Shown here piece after piece: positions 1 to 7,852 of a stretch of DNA of 64,000 bases. The first letter of the stretch is position 1, and every line of letters begins with the position of its first letter. Source of the stretch: an uncultured Treponema sp. (GTDB taxonomy: Bacteria; Spirochaetota; Spirochaetia; Treponematales; Treponemataceae); NCBI GenBank assembly GCA_905372235.1, contig CAJPOF010000001.1:1-64000 (forward strand), written 5' to 3'. Below the pieces are notes generated by a model, which did not search any database, was not told the DNA's origin, and worked only from the letters and a program-made list of their open reading frames with translations. Made by a program: the position numbers and the translations under genes.

Positions 1-62
1 AGACGACAGACGACAGACGACAGACGACAGACGACAGACGACAGACGACAGACGACAGACGA
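1..62. repeat. Heptamer tandem array, copy 1 (unit AGACGAC)
   Basis: At least eight perfect 7-bp units plus a partial one run from the window edge into the 151-bp repeat that follows. The array may continue to the left. A second array at 2295-2349 has a unit differing by one base (AGGCGAC), so each array is internally homogeneous although the flanking sequence is identical. On the minus strand the array lies just downstream of an embedded promoter, so it would form the start of a transcript leaving the window. Confidence 0.95.
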
Positions 63-211
63 TTATGTGGCGTGAGGCAACTTTGTCAAGCCCCTTAATG
101 CTTTTGTGTGTTCTTTTGTGAGAAAATATACTGTCAGCAATTCTTCTATTCATCATCACTAGGTAATATATTCGATTTTTGTGTAGTGTTCAACATTTTT
201 GAGATTTTGGG
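61..211. repeat. 151-bp direct repeat, copy 1
   Basis: This stretch is identical, base for base as far as I can compare by eye, to 2348-2498. Both copies are preceded by a heptamer array and both contain the same minus-strand promoter (TTGACA, 16-nt spacer, CATAAT). The two copies bracket the LRR lipoprotein gene as direct repeats. Confidence 0.93.
62..89 (-). promoter_or_regulatory. Promoter in repeat copy 1, directed out of the window
   Basis: On the minus strand a perfect -35 TTGACA (84-89) is followed after 16 nt by a -10 CATAAT (62-67). Transcription would start at about position 55, inside the heptamer array, and run off the left edge. It implies that another gene to the left uses the same promoter cassette as the LRR gene. 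Confidence 0.55.
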
Positions 212-288
212 ATGGTTAATTATGGGCTTCCGCCCCTAAGACCCTATATTTCAAATTGATATAAATTGCCATTTATGAAGGCGTTTTT

Positions 289-385
289 TAGGGGAAGGGA
301 CAAACCCCCGTTCAGAGCGGTGGTTTTTCCCTTCCCCTATGACCCCAACCCTTTTCCTCGCGCTGCTCGGGGGCTTGCCCCCGAG
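289..385. repeat. GC-rich intergenic palindromes downstream of the LRR gene
   Basis: Two strong hairpins lie here. A 12-bp stem pairs 289-300 with 328-339, and a 9-bp stem pairs 366-374 with 377-385 with a two-base loop. Neither is followed by a T-run on the minus strand, so neither looks like a standard terminator for the LRR gene, although they may still block read-through. The G- and C-run-rich composition differs from the surrounding AT-rich DNA and resembles dispersed intergenic palindromic elements. No gene is seen between 212 and 447. Confidence 0.5.
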
Positions 386-447
386 ACCCCCAAATTGCTT
401 TGGAAATCCCGTCGGTTGCTGGGGGGGGTGTGGGCTAGGGTGTAATC

Positions 448-2151
448 TTAAATGTCTACATAATCCCATCCGCCTTCATTTACTTTCCGTAGCTTCCAGT
501 TCCTGTTCTTTGCACCGTCGAAGGCGGTTTGTAGTTCGGCGGGCGTGGCGGGCTTGTTGAAGTCTTTGTAGTTGCCTTCGGTTTTGCCTGTTTCTCCGGT
601 GTAAAGAAGAGCAACTGCAGAGGCAGAGGGGTCTTCGCTTGCCTCACGCTGTGGCAATGCGTTTAATAGCTTTGTCATCGCTTTGTCGTCAAGCTGGTTG
701 TTGCGGCAATAAAGATTTTTCAAAGAGTTACAGCCCTGCACGTTAAGCTCAGTGAGTTGATTTTCATTGCAGTTAATCTCTTTCAATTCAGTTAAGCCTG
801 ACGCATTAAGTTTGGCAAGCTGATTTTCTTCGCATTCAAGTTTTTGCAATTTAGTTAAGTCCTGCACGTCAAGCTCGGTAAGATTATTTCCAAAGCAGTT
901 AAGTTCTTCCAAAGCAGTTAAGCCTTTCACCTTAAGGCTATTGAGCTTATTTTGATTACAGCGAAGATTTTTCAAAACGATTAAACCTCGCACGTCCAGC
1001 TCGGTGAGTTTATTGTTAGGGCAGGAAAGCTCTTGCAATGCGGTTAGCCCTTGCACGTTAAGCTCAGGTAGGTTATTGGAACTGCATTCCAACTTTTGCA
1101 ATGCAGTGCAACCTTGCACGTTAAGCTCAGTGAGCTTATTTGAGTAGCACTTAATCTCTTTCAATTCAGTTAAGCCTGACGCATTAAGGGTGGTAAGCTG
1201 ATTGCCTCCACAGTTCAGCTTTTTCAATTTAGCTAAACCTGACACGTCAAGGGCAGTGAGCGGCCCCACCAAGGGGAAGTTATAGTCAACGCGAAGCTCA
1301 ATGATTTTGCCTTTAAGGGTGATTTTTGCCCCATTTGCATTTGCAGTTAGATCTCTTTGATTCTCACTAGTGAGCTTCGTCTCGGTGCAGCCTTCCACCG
1401 TTATGTCAGAGTTGTCTTCAGTTTTTGCCCAGACTGCGACGGTTTTCTTGTCTGCCGCAAGCGTGAGAATGGCTCCTTCTGGTATGGTTTCAAAGCTCAC
1501 CTTCACGGTTACCGCTTTTTTTACAGTGTGAGTGTAGGTGTTTGTCTTGTTGCCTTTAACAACAGTGTCGCCTACCTTCCACTCCTTTACCCTGTAATTT
1601 GTACTAGGCTCTGCCGTGAAAGTTACAGTTTTGTCTTCTTCAACTTCTTTCCCCGTATTGATTTCTTCGTCGCTGACTACTGCTTTGAGCGTGCCGTTTG
1701 CTCCTTCCACATTGAAGTTGATGGCGTGCTTTGGTATCTCTTTAAAGCTCACGCTGACTGTGGTGTTGGCAGTGATTTTCACTTTTGCCGTTGAGCTTCC
1801 CTCAGCTCCTGTGTTTGTCTCAAGCGTACTGCCTGTTACCGTCCACTTGCCGATTTTGTAGCCTGCATTAGCTGTTGCCGTGAAAGTGATTATAGTGTCT
1901 TTAGGCATTAGTTTGTCGGCAGGGATTTCTGGCGAGGCTGTTACCGTGCCGTTTGCTGTCTGAGTGAGCGTTACCGTGTACTTGGTTGGCGTTGGTGTGG
2001 GCGTTGGCTTTCCGCCTCCTCCGCCTGTGCCTGAGTTTCCCCCTACTGCCTGATTGCAAGCAGTGAAGAACATTGTGGCTGTGATGAGTGCCACGGCTCC
2101 CAACTTTTTGAAGGCACTGAGTGCATTCTGCGTTGAATTACTTTGGTTCAT
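448..2151 (-). CDS. Leucine-rich-repeat surface lipoprotein with InlB-type beta repeats
   Basis: 567-residue predicted lipoprotein. The start at 2151 is chosen because AGGAGG lies 6 nt upstream; an in-frame upstream start at 2193 has no such site. A signal peptide ends at the lipobox FFTAC (Cys32), followed by a Gly/Pro/Thr linker. Residues of about 55-215 form two beta-rich repeats of the divergent InlB B-repeat type. Residues of about 285-480 hold nine leucine-rich repeats of exactly 21 residues (pattern LxxLxVxGLxxLxxLxCxxN), then a partial repeat and a unique C-terminus. It is probably anchored in the outer membrane and surface-exposed, acting in adhesion or protein binding. That role is inferred from family behaviour (Treponema LrrA, BspA-like proteins). 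The gene sits alone between two 151-bp direct repeats, in a patch that looks accessory. Confidence 0.85.
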   Translation of the reverse strand: MNQSNSTQNALSAFKKLGAVALITATMFFTACNQAVGGNSGTGGGGGKPTPTPTPTKYTVTLTQTANGTVTASPEIPADKLMPKDTIITFTATANAGYKIGKWTVTGSTLETNTGAEGSSTAKVKITANTTVSVSFKEIPKHAINFNVEGANGTLKAVVSDEEINTGKEVEEDKTVTFTAEPSTNYRVKEWKVGDTVVKGNKTNTYTHTVKKAVTVKVSFETIPEGAILTLAADKKTVAVWAKTEDNSDITVEGCTETKLTSENQRDLTANANGAKITLKGKIIELRVDYNFPLVGPLTALDVSGLAKLKKLNCGGNQLTTLNASGLTELKEIKCYSNKLTELNVQGCTALQKLECSSNNLPELNVQGLTALQELSCPNNKLTELDVRGLIVLKNLRCNQNKLNSLKVKGLTALEELNCFGNNLTELDVQDLTKLQKLECEENQLAKLNASGLTELKEINCNENQLTELNVQGCNSLKNLYCRNNQLDDKAMTKLLNALPQREASEDPSASAVALLYTGETGKTEGNYKDFNKPATPAELQTAFDGAKNRNWKLRKVNEGGWDYVDI

Positions 2152-2207
2152 AGTAATCCTCCTTAAAAATATTTGGGCTTTGTGCGAATGCACAAAAGCT
2201 TGAGCTA

Positions 2208-2249
2208 AAATAAAAGCGTACCTGAAAGGAGAGCCTTTCAGGTACGCTT
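2208..2249 (-). terminator. Intrinsic-terminator-like hairpin in the LRR gene leader
   Basis: A perfect stem pairs 2214-2229 with 2234-2249 around a four-base loop. On the minus strand it is followed by a T-rich tail (CTTTTATTTT). It lies between the repeat-borne promoter near 2349-2376 and the LRR start at 2151. It is therefore either an attenuator of the LRR gene or the terminator of a gene that has been lost upstream. Confidence 0.65.
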
Positions 2250-2294
2250 GTTATGAGAGAAGAAAGTTGTGTTGTTGTGTTTTGGATATAGTCT

Positions 2295-2349
2295 AGGCGA
2301 CAGGCGACAGGCGACAGGCGACAGGCGACAGGCGACAGGCGACAGGCGA
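2295..2349. repeat. Heptamer tandem array, copy 2 (unit AGGCGAC)
   Basis: Seven full perfect 7-bp units plus six bases of an eighth abut the second 151-bp repeat. On the minus strand the array begins at about the predicted transcription start and lies in the untranslated leader of the LRR gene. Copy-number change would alter the leader length but not the reading frame. Confidence 0.95.
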
Positions 2350-2498
2350 TTATGTGGCGTGAGGCAACTTTGTCAAGCCCCTTAATGCTTTTGTGTGTTC
2401 TTTTGTGAGAAAATATACTGTCAGCAATTCTTCTATTCATCATCACTAGGTAATATATTCGATTTTTGTGTAGTGTTCAACATTTTTGAGATTTTGGG
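2348..2498. repeat. 151-bp direct repeat, copy 2
   Basis: Identical to 61-211. It carries a minus-strand promoter and, with the adjoining heptamers, forms the upstream region of the LRR gene. Sequence diverges from copy 1 immediately after the shared GATTTTGGG. Confidence 0.93.
2349..2376 (-). promoter_or_regulatory. Predicted promoter of the LRR lipoprotein gene
   Basis: On the minus strand TTGACA (2371-2376) is separated by 16 nt from CATAAT (2349-2354). The start point would fall at about 2342, giving a leader of about 190 nt that contains the heptamer array and the terminator-like hairpin. Confidence 0.6.
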
Positions 2499-2518
2499 GC
2501 ATTGTCCAGATTCGTGGG

Positions 2519-2567
2519 GCGGACATACGAGCAATTACTCGCTTTAAGGATGCCTTAAGATGTCCGT
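2519..2567. other. Possible three-way-junction structure
   Basis: A closing stem pairs 2520-2526 with 2560-2566. Inside it are two smaller stems, 2528-2531 with 2538-2541 and 2544-2549 with 2553-2558. The compact fold could be a structured RNA or a mobile-element end. It lies in non-coding DNA between the 151-bp repeat and the leuA fragment; I see nothing else from 2499 to 2655. Confidence 0.3.
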
Positions 2568-2655
2568 CCTCCCATATAATATTTATAACGTTTTTGAAAT
2601 GATATGAAAAGTAAGGGGTGCGGGTAAATAGGCTTTTGCTTAAAAGCTGTTTATA

Positions 2656-3087
2656 AGCTGTAACGGTTCAAACCTTGACATTGTTACGGTCGGCATGACT
2701 ATGTACACACAAGGCATTGACCCTGAGCTTGATTTTTCGGATATGCCTTTTCTTGTTGCTGCATATACACGTCTTATGGGCATGGAGATTCATCCAAGGA
2801 CTCCGTATTCGGGAAAACTTGTGTTTACTGCATTCAGCGGCTCGCATCAGGATGCTATAAGAAAGGGTATGGCATTCAGGGCGGGAAAAGCGGAAAATGA
2901 ATATTGGGCTGTTCCCTATCTTACTTTTGACTCGCATGACATCGGAAGAAAGTATGAAGGTATAATCCGCATAAACAGTCAGTCAGGAAAGGGCGGGGCA
3001 TCTTATATTCTGGAACAGGATTACGGAATCTCTCTTCCAAAGCAGATGATGGACGGGCTGGAATTGCGGCGGTCGTTTCTGCGTTGA
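2656..3087 (+). pseudogene. leuA: Internal fragment of 2-isopropylmalate synthase (leuA)
   Basis: The open frame encodes a segment typical of the alpha (yeast-like) type of 2-isopropylmalate synthase, which condenses acetyl-CoA with 2-ketoisovalerate in leucine synthesis. Recognisable pieces include DIVTVGM, LYTQGID-like, FTAFSGSHQDAI and INSQSGKGG. Family-like sequence begins at about codon 2656, ahead of the first ATG at 2695, and a stop lies in frame at 2641. After ISLPKQMM the family sequence stops and a short unrelated tail runs to the stop codon. The N-terminal part of the catalytic domain and the C-terminal regulatory domain are missing. At roughly 130-140 residues against more than 500 for the enzyme, this is a remnant, with no obvious ribosome-binding site. 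Confidence 0.85.
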
Positions 3088-3123
3088 ACTACACGGAATA
3101 GAATCGGTTTTTGTTTTAGTTTG

Positions 3124-3156
3124 AATCCATGCGCCTTTTTTAGGTGTATGGATTTT
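3124..3156 (+). terminator. Hairpin with T-tail between the leuA remnant and the oxidoreductase
   Basis: A 12-bp stem including two G-U pairs joins 3124-3135 with 3143-3154 around a T-rich loop and ends in TTTT. It probably isolates the next gene from upstream transcription. Confidence 0.5.
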
Positions 3157-3205
3157 GCGTGATTTTGGTGTAAAATTGAATGGATTTTACGGAAAGGGGA
3201 CGTTC

Positions 3206-4285
3206 ATGCTAAAAAAAATCTACACGGCGGCAATAATTGGGACGGGGCGCATCGGATTCACGCTGGGTTTTGACAAAAAAAGAGAGCAGCCTGCAAGCCA
3301 CACAATGGCATTGAAGAAGAACAGGCGAATCAGGTTGATTGCCGGATGCGATTCTGATTTTCCGTCTCTTGAAAAATGGCACAAGGCGAACAGAAAAAGT
3401 CAGATATATTCCGAATCTTCGCAGCTTTTTGCCTGCATTAAACCGGATATAGTTGTTGTTGCCGTGAACGAAAGCTCCCATCTTGAAGTCTCCCTTGAAG
3501 CGATAAGGGCAAAACCCAAACTCGTTATTCTGGAAAAGCCCGTCGCCCTGAATTCCGTGCAGGGAATGAAGATTCTCGAAGAGTCGGCTTTGTACGGAGT
3601 TCCAATTCTTGTAAACCACGAAAGGCGTTTTGCAAGAGACTGCAGGTTTGCAAAAAAATGCATTGACGAGATAGGAACTCTTATGACTGTCAACGCAAGG
3701 CTTGATTCCGGACTCAGGGTCTATTCGCCTTTTTGTGAGGACAATGGAGAGTACAGCCTGCTTCATGACGGAACGCATCTTGTTGACATTGTGCAGTATC
3801 TTCTTGAACCGTACGGATTTCAGAACTTTCATGAAAGCGGAACAGCCGATGGAACTAAAAAATCCTTTCAAAAGATTTTACGAGACATGAGGGTGACAAA
3901 CATTGTCTACGATGAAAAAGAAGATGGCGTTGTAAGAAATCTTTCCGTGAATTACGAAAGCGACTTATGCCCTGACGTGAACATAAGTATTTCAGGACGT
4001 TCAAGATTTTTCGGTTTTGAGGTGGACATCATAGGGACTGAAGGAAGGATAAGGATTGGTAACGGATTTTTTGAATTTTACCGGGCTGAAGAGTCAAAAC
4101 TTTATTCGGGATTCCGTTCATTGACCAAGGACGAAAAGGTTCGCCCTCCAGCAAAGACTTTGTATTTTTCAAACATGGTGCAGAATGCTGTTGATTTTCT
4201 GGACGGTACTTCGCCTCTTTATTCGACCATAGAGACCGGGCTTTCGGCTCTGTCTCTATTGGAAGAAATAAAAGAGGCTCTCTGA
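3206..4285 (+). CDS. Gfo/Idh/MocA-family NAD(P)-dependent oxidoreductase
   Basis: 359 residues from the ATG at 3206, which has AAAGGGG upstream; an in-frame start at 3155 would add 17 residues lacking family character. The N-terminus carries the Rossmann motif GTGRIG, and the middle has the family hallmark EKPVA where the conserved lysine acts in catalysis. The histidine-containing segment HDGTHLVD marks the C-terminal substrate domain. Such enzymes oxidise or reduce sugars, inositols or related alcohols using NAD(P); the substrate cannot be told here. It is monocistronic, with a terminator hairpin on each side. Confidence 0.88.
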   Translation: MLKKIYTAAIIGTGRIGFTLGFDKKREQPASHTMALKKNRRIRLIAGCDSDFPSLEKWHKANRKSQIYSESSQLFACIKPDIVVVAVNESSHLEVSLEAIRAKPKLVILEKPVALNSVQGMKILEESALYGVPILVNHERRFARDCRFAKKCIDEIGTLMTVNARLDSGLRVYSPFCEDNGEYSLLHDGTHLVDIVQYLLEPYGFQNFHESGTADGTKKSFQKILRDMRVTNIVYDEKEDGVVRNLSVNYESDLCPDVNISISGRSRFFGFEVDIIGTEGRIRIGNGFFEFYRAEESKLYSGFRSLTKDEKVRPPAKTLYFSNMVQNAVDFLDGTSPLYSTIETGLSALSLLEEIKEAL

Positions 4286-4319
4286 AGTCTTCCGTTTGCC
4301 ATGGCATTTCGGGATTTTC

Positions 4320-4343
4320 AAGAACCTTCGGTTCTTTGGTTTT
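4320..4343 (+). terminator. Intrinsic terminator of the oxidoreductase gene
   Basis: A 7-bp stem pairs 4320-4326 with 4330-4336 around TTC and is followed by TGGTTTTT. It lies 34 nt beyond the stop codon, in the gap convergent with guaB. Confidence 0.6.
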
Positions 4344-4371
4344 TCAGTTGCGTCCTGCAACTAATCTTTTC

Positions 4372-5880
4372 CTACTCCGCTCTGATACTTGCGTTTTTTA
4401 CCACGACATCGTGCGCGCCGCCTTCCCTTATGCTTGCAGGGCTGACCAGCGTGATTTTTGCTTTTTCCTGAAGTTCCGGAATCGTAAGGACACCGCAGTT
4501 GCACATCGTGTGGCTTATCTTGCTTGTTGTGAGGGTTACATTGTCGTGAAGGCTTCCGGCATACGGAACGTAGGAATCAACCCCTTCCTCGAAGGCAAGT
4601 TTTTTTGTTCCGCCAAGGTCATAGCGCTGCCAGTTTCTTGCCCTGTTTGAGCCTTCTCCCCAATATTCCTTTACGTAGTTTCCGTTGACTATAAGTTTGT
4701 TTGTAGGCGACTCGTCGAATCGGGCAAAATAGCGGCCAAGCATCACGAAATCCGCGCCCATGGCAAGAGCAAGGGTGATGTGGTAATCATGCACGATTCC
4801 TCCGTCCGAGCAGACAGGAACGTATATACCTGTCTTTTTAAAGTATTCGTCCCTTGCCCGGCTTACGTCCTTTGTTGCCGTTGCCTGACCTCGACCAATT
4901 CCTTTTTGTTCCCTTGTTATGCAGATAGAACCGCCTCCGATTCCGACCTTCACAAAATCTGCTCCGGCTTCGGCAAGAAAATTAAATCCTTCCGCATCAA
5001 CTACATTTCCGGCTCCTACTTTTGTGCCAGGCCATTTTTCGTGTATGTCTTTTAGAGCCCTTGCCTGCCATTCCGTGAAACCTTCCGAAGAATCCAAAGT
5101 CATGACATCAACGCCGGCCTCAAGCAGTTTGGGAACTCTTTCCATGTAGTCCCGTGTGTTTATGCCTGCGCCTACTATGTATCGTTTTTCTTTGTCCAGA
5201 AGTTCAAGCGGATGCTCCTCATGGCTTGCAGCATCTTTTCTGAATACCAGATACTGAAGATTTCCCTGGGCGTCCACGATTGGAAGCTGATTTATCTTGT
5301 TCTTCCATATCAGGTCGTTGGCTTTTTCAAGACTTATTCCAAGTTCGGCTTTTACAAGGGTCTTCAGATCTGTCATGTAGTCCTTTACCTTTGCGCCGGA
5401 CGGGCAATGTCCCAGCCTGAAATCCCGTTCCGTGATTATTCCGACAAGTTTTCCGTTCGCATTTCCGTCTTCCGTTACCGCCACGGTGGAATGTCCCGTC
5501 GCCTCGACTTTTTCCACGAGTTCAACGAGCGTCTGGTCGGGGCGTATGTTTGTGTCTGACGTGACAAATCCCGCTTTGTATGCCTTGACCTTCGCTATCA
5601 TCGCAGCCTGATTTTCTATTGTCTGAGAACCGTAGATGAAACTTATTCCGCCTTCTTTTGCGAGGGCGACCGCCAGCGTATCGTTCGAGACCGACTGCAT
5701 CACTGCGGAGACCATAGGAATGTTCATGCTGAGCGGACATTCTTCTCCCGCCTTCTTGTTGTAGCGCACGATAGGTGTTTTCAGAGACACATTGCTCGGA
5801 ATGCAGTCAGGACCGGTGTAGCCGGGGACAAGAAGATATTCGTCGAATGTGTGTGACGGCTCTTCAAAATAATATGCCAT
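4372..5880 (-). CDS. guaB: Inosine-5'-monophosphate dehydrogenase
   Basis: 502 residues; converts IMP to XMP with NAD, the committed step to guanine nucleotides. The start at 5880 has AGGAGG 6 nt upstream; a longer frame to 5949 lacks this. The TIM-barrel core is split by a tandem CBS (Bateman) regulatory domain at about residues 105-220. The catalytic loop GSICITR places the nucleophilic Cys at 320. The flap and potassium-site regions follow, with the usual family order. Length matches full-size IMPDH. It is expressed alone from a promoter about 135 nt upstream. Confidence 0.96.
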   Translation of the reverse strand: MAYYFEEPSHTFDEYLLVPGYTGPDCIPSNVSLKTPIVRYNKKAGEECPLSMNIPMVSAVMQSVSNDTLAVALAKEGGISFIYGSQTIENQAAMIAKVKAYKAGFVTSDTNIRPDQTLVELVEKVEATGHSTVAVTEDGNANGKLVGIITERDFRLGHCPSGAKVKDYMTDLKTLVKAELGISLEKANDLIWKNKINQLPIVDAQGNLQYLVFRKDAASHEEHPLELLDKEKRYIVGAGINTRDYMERVPKLLEAGVDVMTLDSSEGFTEWQARALKDIHEKWPGTKVGAGNVVDAEGFNFLAEAGADFVKVGIGGGSICITREQKGIGRGQATATKDVSRARDEYFKKTGIYVPVCSDGGIVHDYHITLALAMGADFVMLGRYFARFDESPTNKLIVNGNYVKEYWGEGSNRARNWQRYDLGGTKKLAFEEGVDSYVPYAGSLHDNVTLTTSKISHTMCNCGVLTIPELQEKAKITLVSPASIREGGAHDVVVKNASIRAE

Positions 5881-6018
5881 TGGATTCCTCCTAAGTTCGC
5901 TTTTTTTAGGAAAAGACGGACGGTCAAAAAATGTGGTAAGGCTTGCCACGCAAACCCAAGGAAATGCGCAGATTCTTACCGTTGCATTCCCTTAAAACCA
6001 TGGATTTATTGAAGAGAC

Positions 6019-6047
6019 ATTATAAAGAAAATGGATTTAGGTTACAA
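6019..6047 (-). promoter_or_regulatory. guaB promoter
   Basis: On the minus strand -35 TTGTAA (6042-6047) and a perfect -10 TATAAT (6019-6024) are separated by 17 nt. The predicted leader of about 130 nt is long and may fold (AATGC pairs with GCATT), but I recognise no known purine riboswitch in it. The rest of 5881-6190 holds no gene. Confidence 0.7.
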
Positions 6048-6111
6048 TGCCAGCTAAATTTTCTAATAGGGATTACGCATGAAGAATGTATACACAGAAA
6101 ATAGGCATAGT

Positions 6112-6156
6112 AAAAAAATAAAAAAGGCTGCACTCCCGGTAACGGTTATTTTTTTT
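6112..6156 (-). terminator. Possible terminator downstream of the ABC ATPase operon
   Basis: An A-rich tract (6112-6125) and a T-rich tract (6147-6156) flank a GC-richer loop and could pair to form an AU-rich bidirectional hairpin. The stem is weak, so this is only a suggestion. Confidence 0.3.
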
Positions 6157-6190
6157 GAATATAGATTCTAATGTGTAAGCCCTAAATCCT

Positions 6191-6931
6191 CTAAAGGACC
6201 TTTTCAAGGAAGGCGATGGTTCTTTCCTGCTTAGGATTTTTTAATACCTCGTCGGGAGTTCCTTCTTCGACTATGCAGCCTGCGTCCATAAAAAGAATCC
6301 TGTCGGCGACTTCCCTTGCAAATCCCATTTCATGCGTCACAACGACCATTGTCATTCCGGCTTTTGCAAGTTTCTTCATAACGTTCAGGACTTCGCCAAC
6401 CATTTCCGGATCGAGCGCGGATGTCGGCTCGTCAAAAAGCATTATTGACGGATTCATTGCAAGGCTTCGGGCTATGGCGACACGTTGTTTTTGTCCGCCT
6501 GAAAGCTGCCTTGGGTATGCGGACGCTTTGTCCTCAAGCCCCACACGCTTCAGGAGTTCCATCGCAGTTTTTTCAGCCTCTTCCTTTGTCTGCTTTTTTA
6601 GCCGGACGGGGGCGAGCGTTATGTTTTTCATGACTGTCATGAGCGGAAAAAGATTGAAGTGCTGGAAGACCATGCCGATGTTTTCCCGGATTTTGTTTAT
6701 GTCGGCTTTTTTGTCTCCGATGTCCTCGCCGTTTACGATGACAGTTCCCTTGTCCGCTTCTTCAAGGCGGTTCAGACATCTAAGGAACGTTGATTTTCCG
6801 CTTCCTGACGGACCTATAACGCACACGACTTCTCCTTCGTGGATATCGCAGTTTATTCCCTTCAGTATGTGAAGAGAGCCGAAACTTTTCTCAAGTTTTT
6901 CAACGTGAATTTTTACATCGCCGTTTTTCAT
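6191..6931 (-). CDS. Polar amino-acid ABC transporter ATP-binding protein (GlnQ type)
   Basis: 246 residues, a complete ABC ATPase. Walker A is GPSGSGKS at residues 40-47, the Q-loop sits in VFQHFNLF, the signature is LSGGQKQR and Walker B is [12 protein letters not shown] followed by the H-loop VTHEMGF. The sequence is of the polar amino-acid (glutamine/glutamate/arginine) importer class. AAGGAAA precedes the ATG. No permease or binding protein lies beside it; it is the last gene of a three-gene minus-strand unit with a regulator and a histidinol phosphatase. It must work with membrane partners encoded elsewhere. Confidence 0.93.
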   Translation of the reverse strand: MKNGDVKIHVEKLEKSFGSLHILKGINCDIHEGEVVCVIGPSGSGKSTFLRCLNRLEEADKGTVIVNGEDIGDKKADINKIRENIGMVFQHFNLFPLMTVMKNITLAPVRLKKQTKEEAEKTAMELLKRVGLEDKASAYPRQLSGGQKQRVAIARSLAMNPSIMLFDEPTSALDPEMVGEVLNVMKKLAKAGMTMVVVTHEMGFAREVADRILFMDAGCIVEEGTPDEVLKNPKQERTIAFLEKVL

Positions 6932-6979
6932 TCGTATTTCCTTAAAAATCGTTGTTCCAAAAGTCTAATGAAAATCGTC

Positions 6980-7828
6980 CTATATTTCAATTTTCTGAAA
7001 GCGGATTTTTCTTTCTTCGTCTATGTAGGCGATTTCCGTGTAGCCCGCCCTGATTCCCGCATCCAGCGCTCTTTCGAATGCAAAGTCGAGGTGTTCTTTT
7101 TGATGGGAATCGCTGCTAAGCGTAATCGGAACGCCGTGTTCGTGCAGAATCGAAAGAAAATCGCTTGACGGATACACGTCGTCCATAGCGCCCCTTGAGA
7201 TTGCGCCCGTGTTTATTTCCGCTATTGCTCCGTTTTTTGCAGCGATTTTTGCGGTTTCCCGAAGTTCGTTTATGTACCAGTCGCTTTTCTCGTCGAAGAA
7301 CCGTAGGATTCCGTTACGTTTTCTAACAAGGTCAGGATGCCCCCAAATCGTAAAATCCCCTGCGGAAAGCATTTCTCTTTGCGCCTTAAAATATTCCTGC
7401 ACGCATTTTTTCCCGTCGCCATTAAAGCATATGTCGATTCCCGCCTTCACGTTCTCGGTCTTGTCGTCCACGGTGAAGTTTCCGTTTTCAGTTACAAGAT
7501 AATGCACAGAACCTATCAAAAAATCGGGATTCAAAGAAGAATAGTCGTTTTTTAAAGACGGCTTTGTGATTTTTGGAATGTAGTCCGCTTCAAATCCGCA
7601 GAGAATTTTTATTTTGTCCCGATACTTTTCAGCCGTTTTTTTTACGTCGGAAATGTATTTTTTTATTTCTCTGGGTGCGATGTGCCAGTCCGATGCGAAT
7701 GGCCATGCCGAATGGCTTGAAAATCCCAGAAAGTCAAAACCTTTTTCAATCGCTTTTACCGCGATTTCTTCGACACTTCCTTTTCCGTCGCAGTATTCGG
7801 TGTGCGTGTGGTAGTTTGTTTTCAGCAT
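6980..7828 (-). CDS. hisK: Histidinol-phosphatase, PHP-domain type
   Basis: 282 residues of the PHP metal-dependent phosphoesterase fold, closest in pattern to HisJ/HisK histidinol phosphatases, which remove phosphate from L-histidinol phosphate in histidine synthesis. Metal-binding motifs are visible: HTHTEYCDG at the N-terminus, FSSHS, the glutamate in GFEADY, GSVHY, WGHPD, EINTG and the terminal SSDSH. GGAGAT lies upstream of the ATG. No other his genes are nearby, so histidine synthesis in this organism is not shown; related PHP proteins can act on other phosphate esters. The gap to the regulator upstream is 24 nt. Confidence 0.83.
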   Translation of the reverse strand: MLKTNYHTHTEYCDGKGSVEEIAVKAIEKGFDFLGFSSHSAWPFASDWHIAPREIKKYISDVKKTAEKYRDKIKILCGFEADYIPKITKPSLKNDYSSLNPDFLIGSVHYLVTENGNFTVDDKTENVKAGIDICFNGDGKKCVQEYFKAQREMLSAGDFTIWGHPDLVRKRNGILRFFDEKSDWYINELRETAKIAAKNGAIAEINTGAISRGAMDDVYPSSDFLSILHEHGVPITLSSDSHQKEHLDFAFERALDAGIRAGYTEIAYIDEERKIRFQKIEI

Positions 7829-7852
7829 TGAAAATCTCCATCGCTTGGAATT

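Noticed and set aside
1..62. Heptamer arrays considered as CRISPR
   Set aside because: Units are 7 bp and contiguous, with no spacers and no cas genes.
339..560. Plus-strand open frame near the 3' end of the LRR gene
   Set aside because: It lies in the GC-rich palindromes and antisense to the LRR gene; Cys/Arg/Gly-rich shadow sequence with no start signal.
2138..2446. Minus-strand open frame of 102 codons running through the heptamer array
   Set aside because: It is made of the 151-bp repeat and heptamers, contains the predicted promoter inside it, overlaps the LRR start and has no protein-like composition.
3209..3871. Long antisense frame (220 codons) under the oxidoreductase gene
   Set aside because: Shadow of a well-supported gene on the other strand; no ribosome-binding site and no recognisable protein features.
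5881..6018. Possible purine riboswitch in the guaB leader
   Set aside because: The leader is long enough but lacks the three-helix arrangement and conserved loop sequences of purine aptamers.
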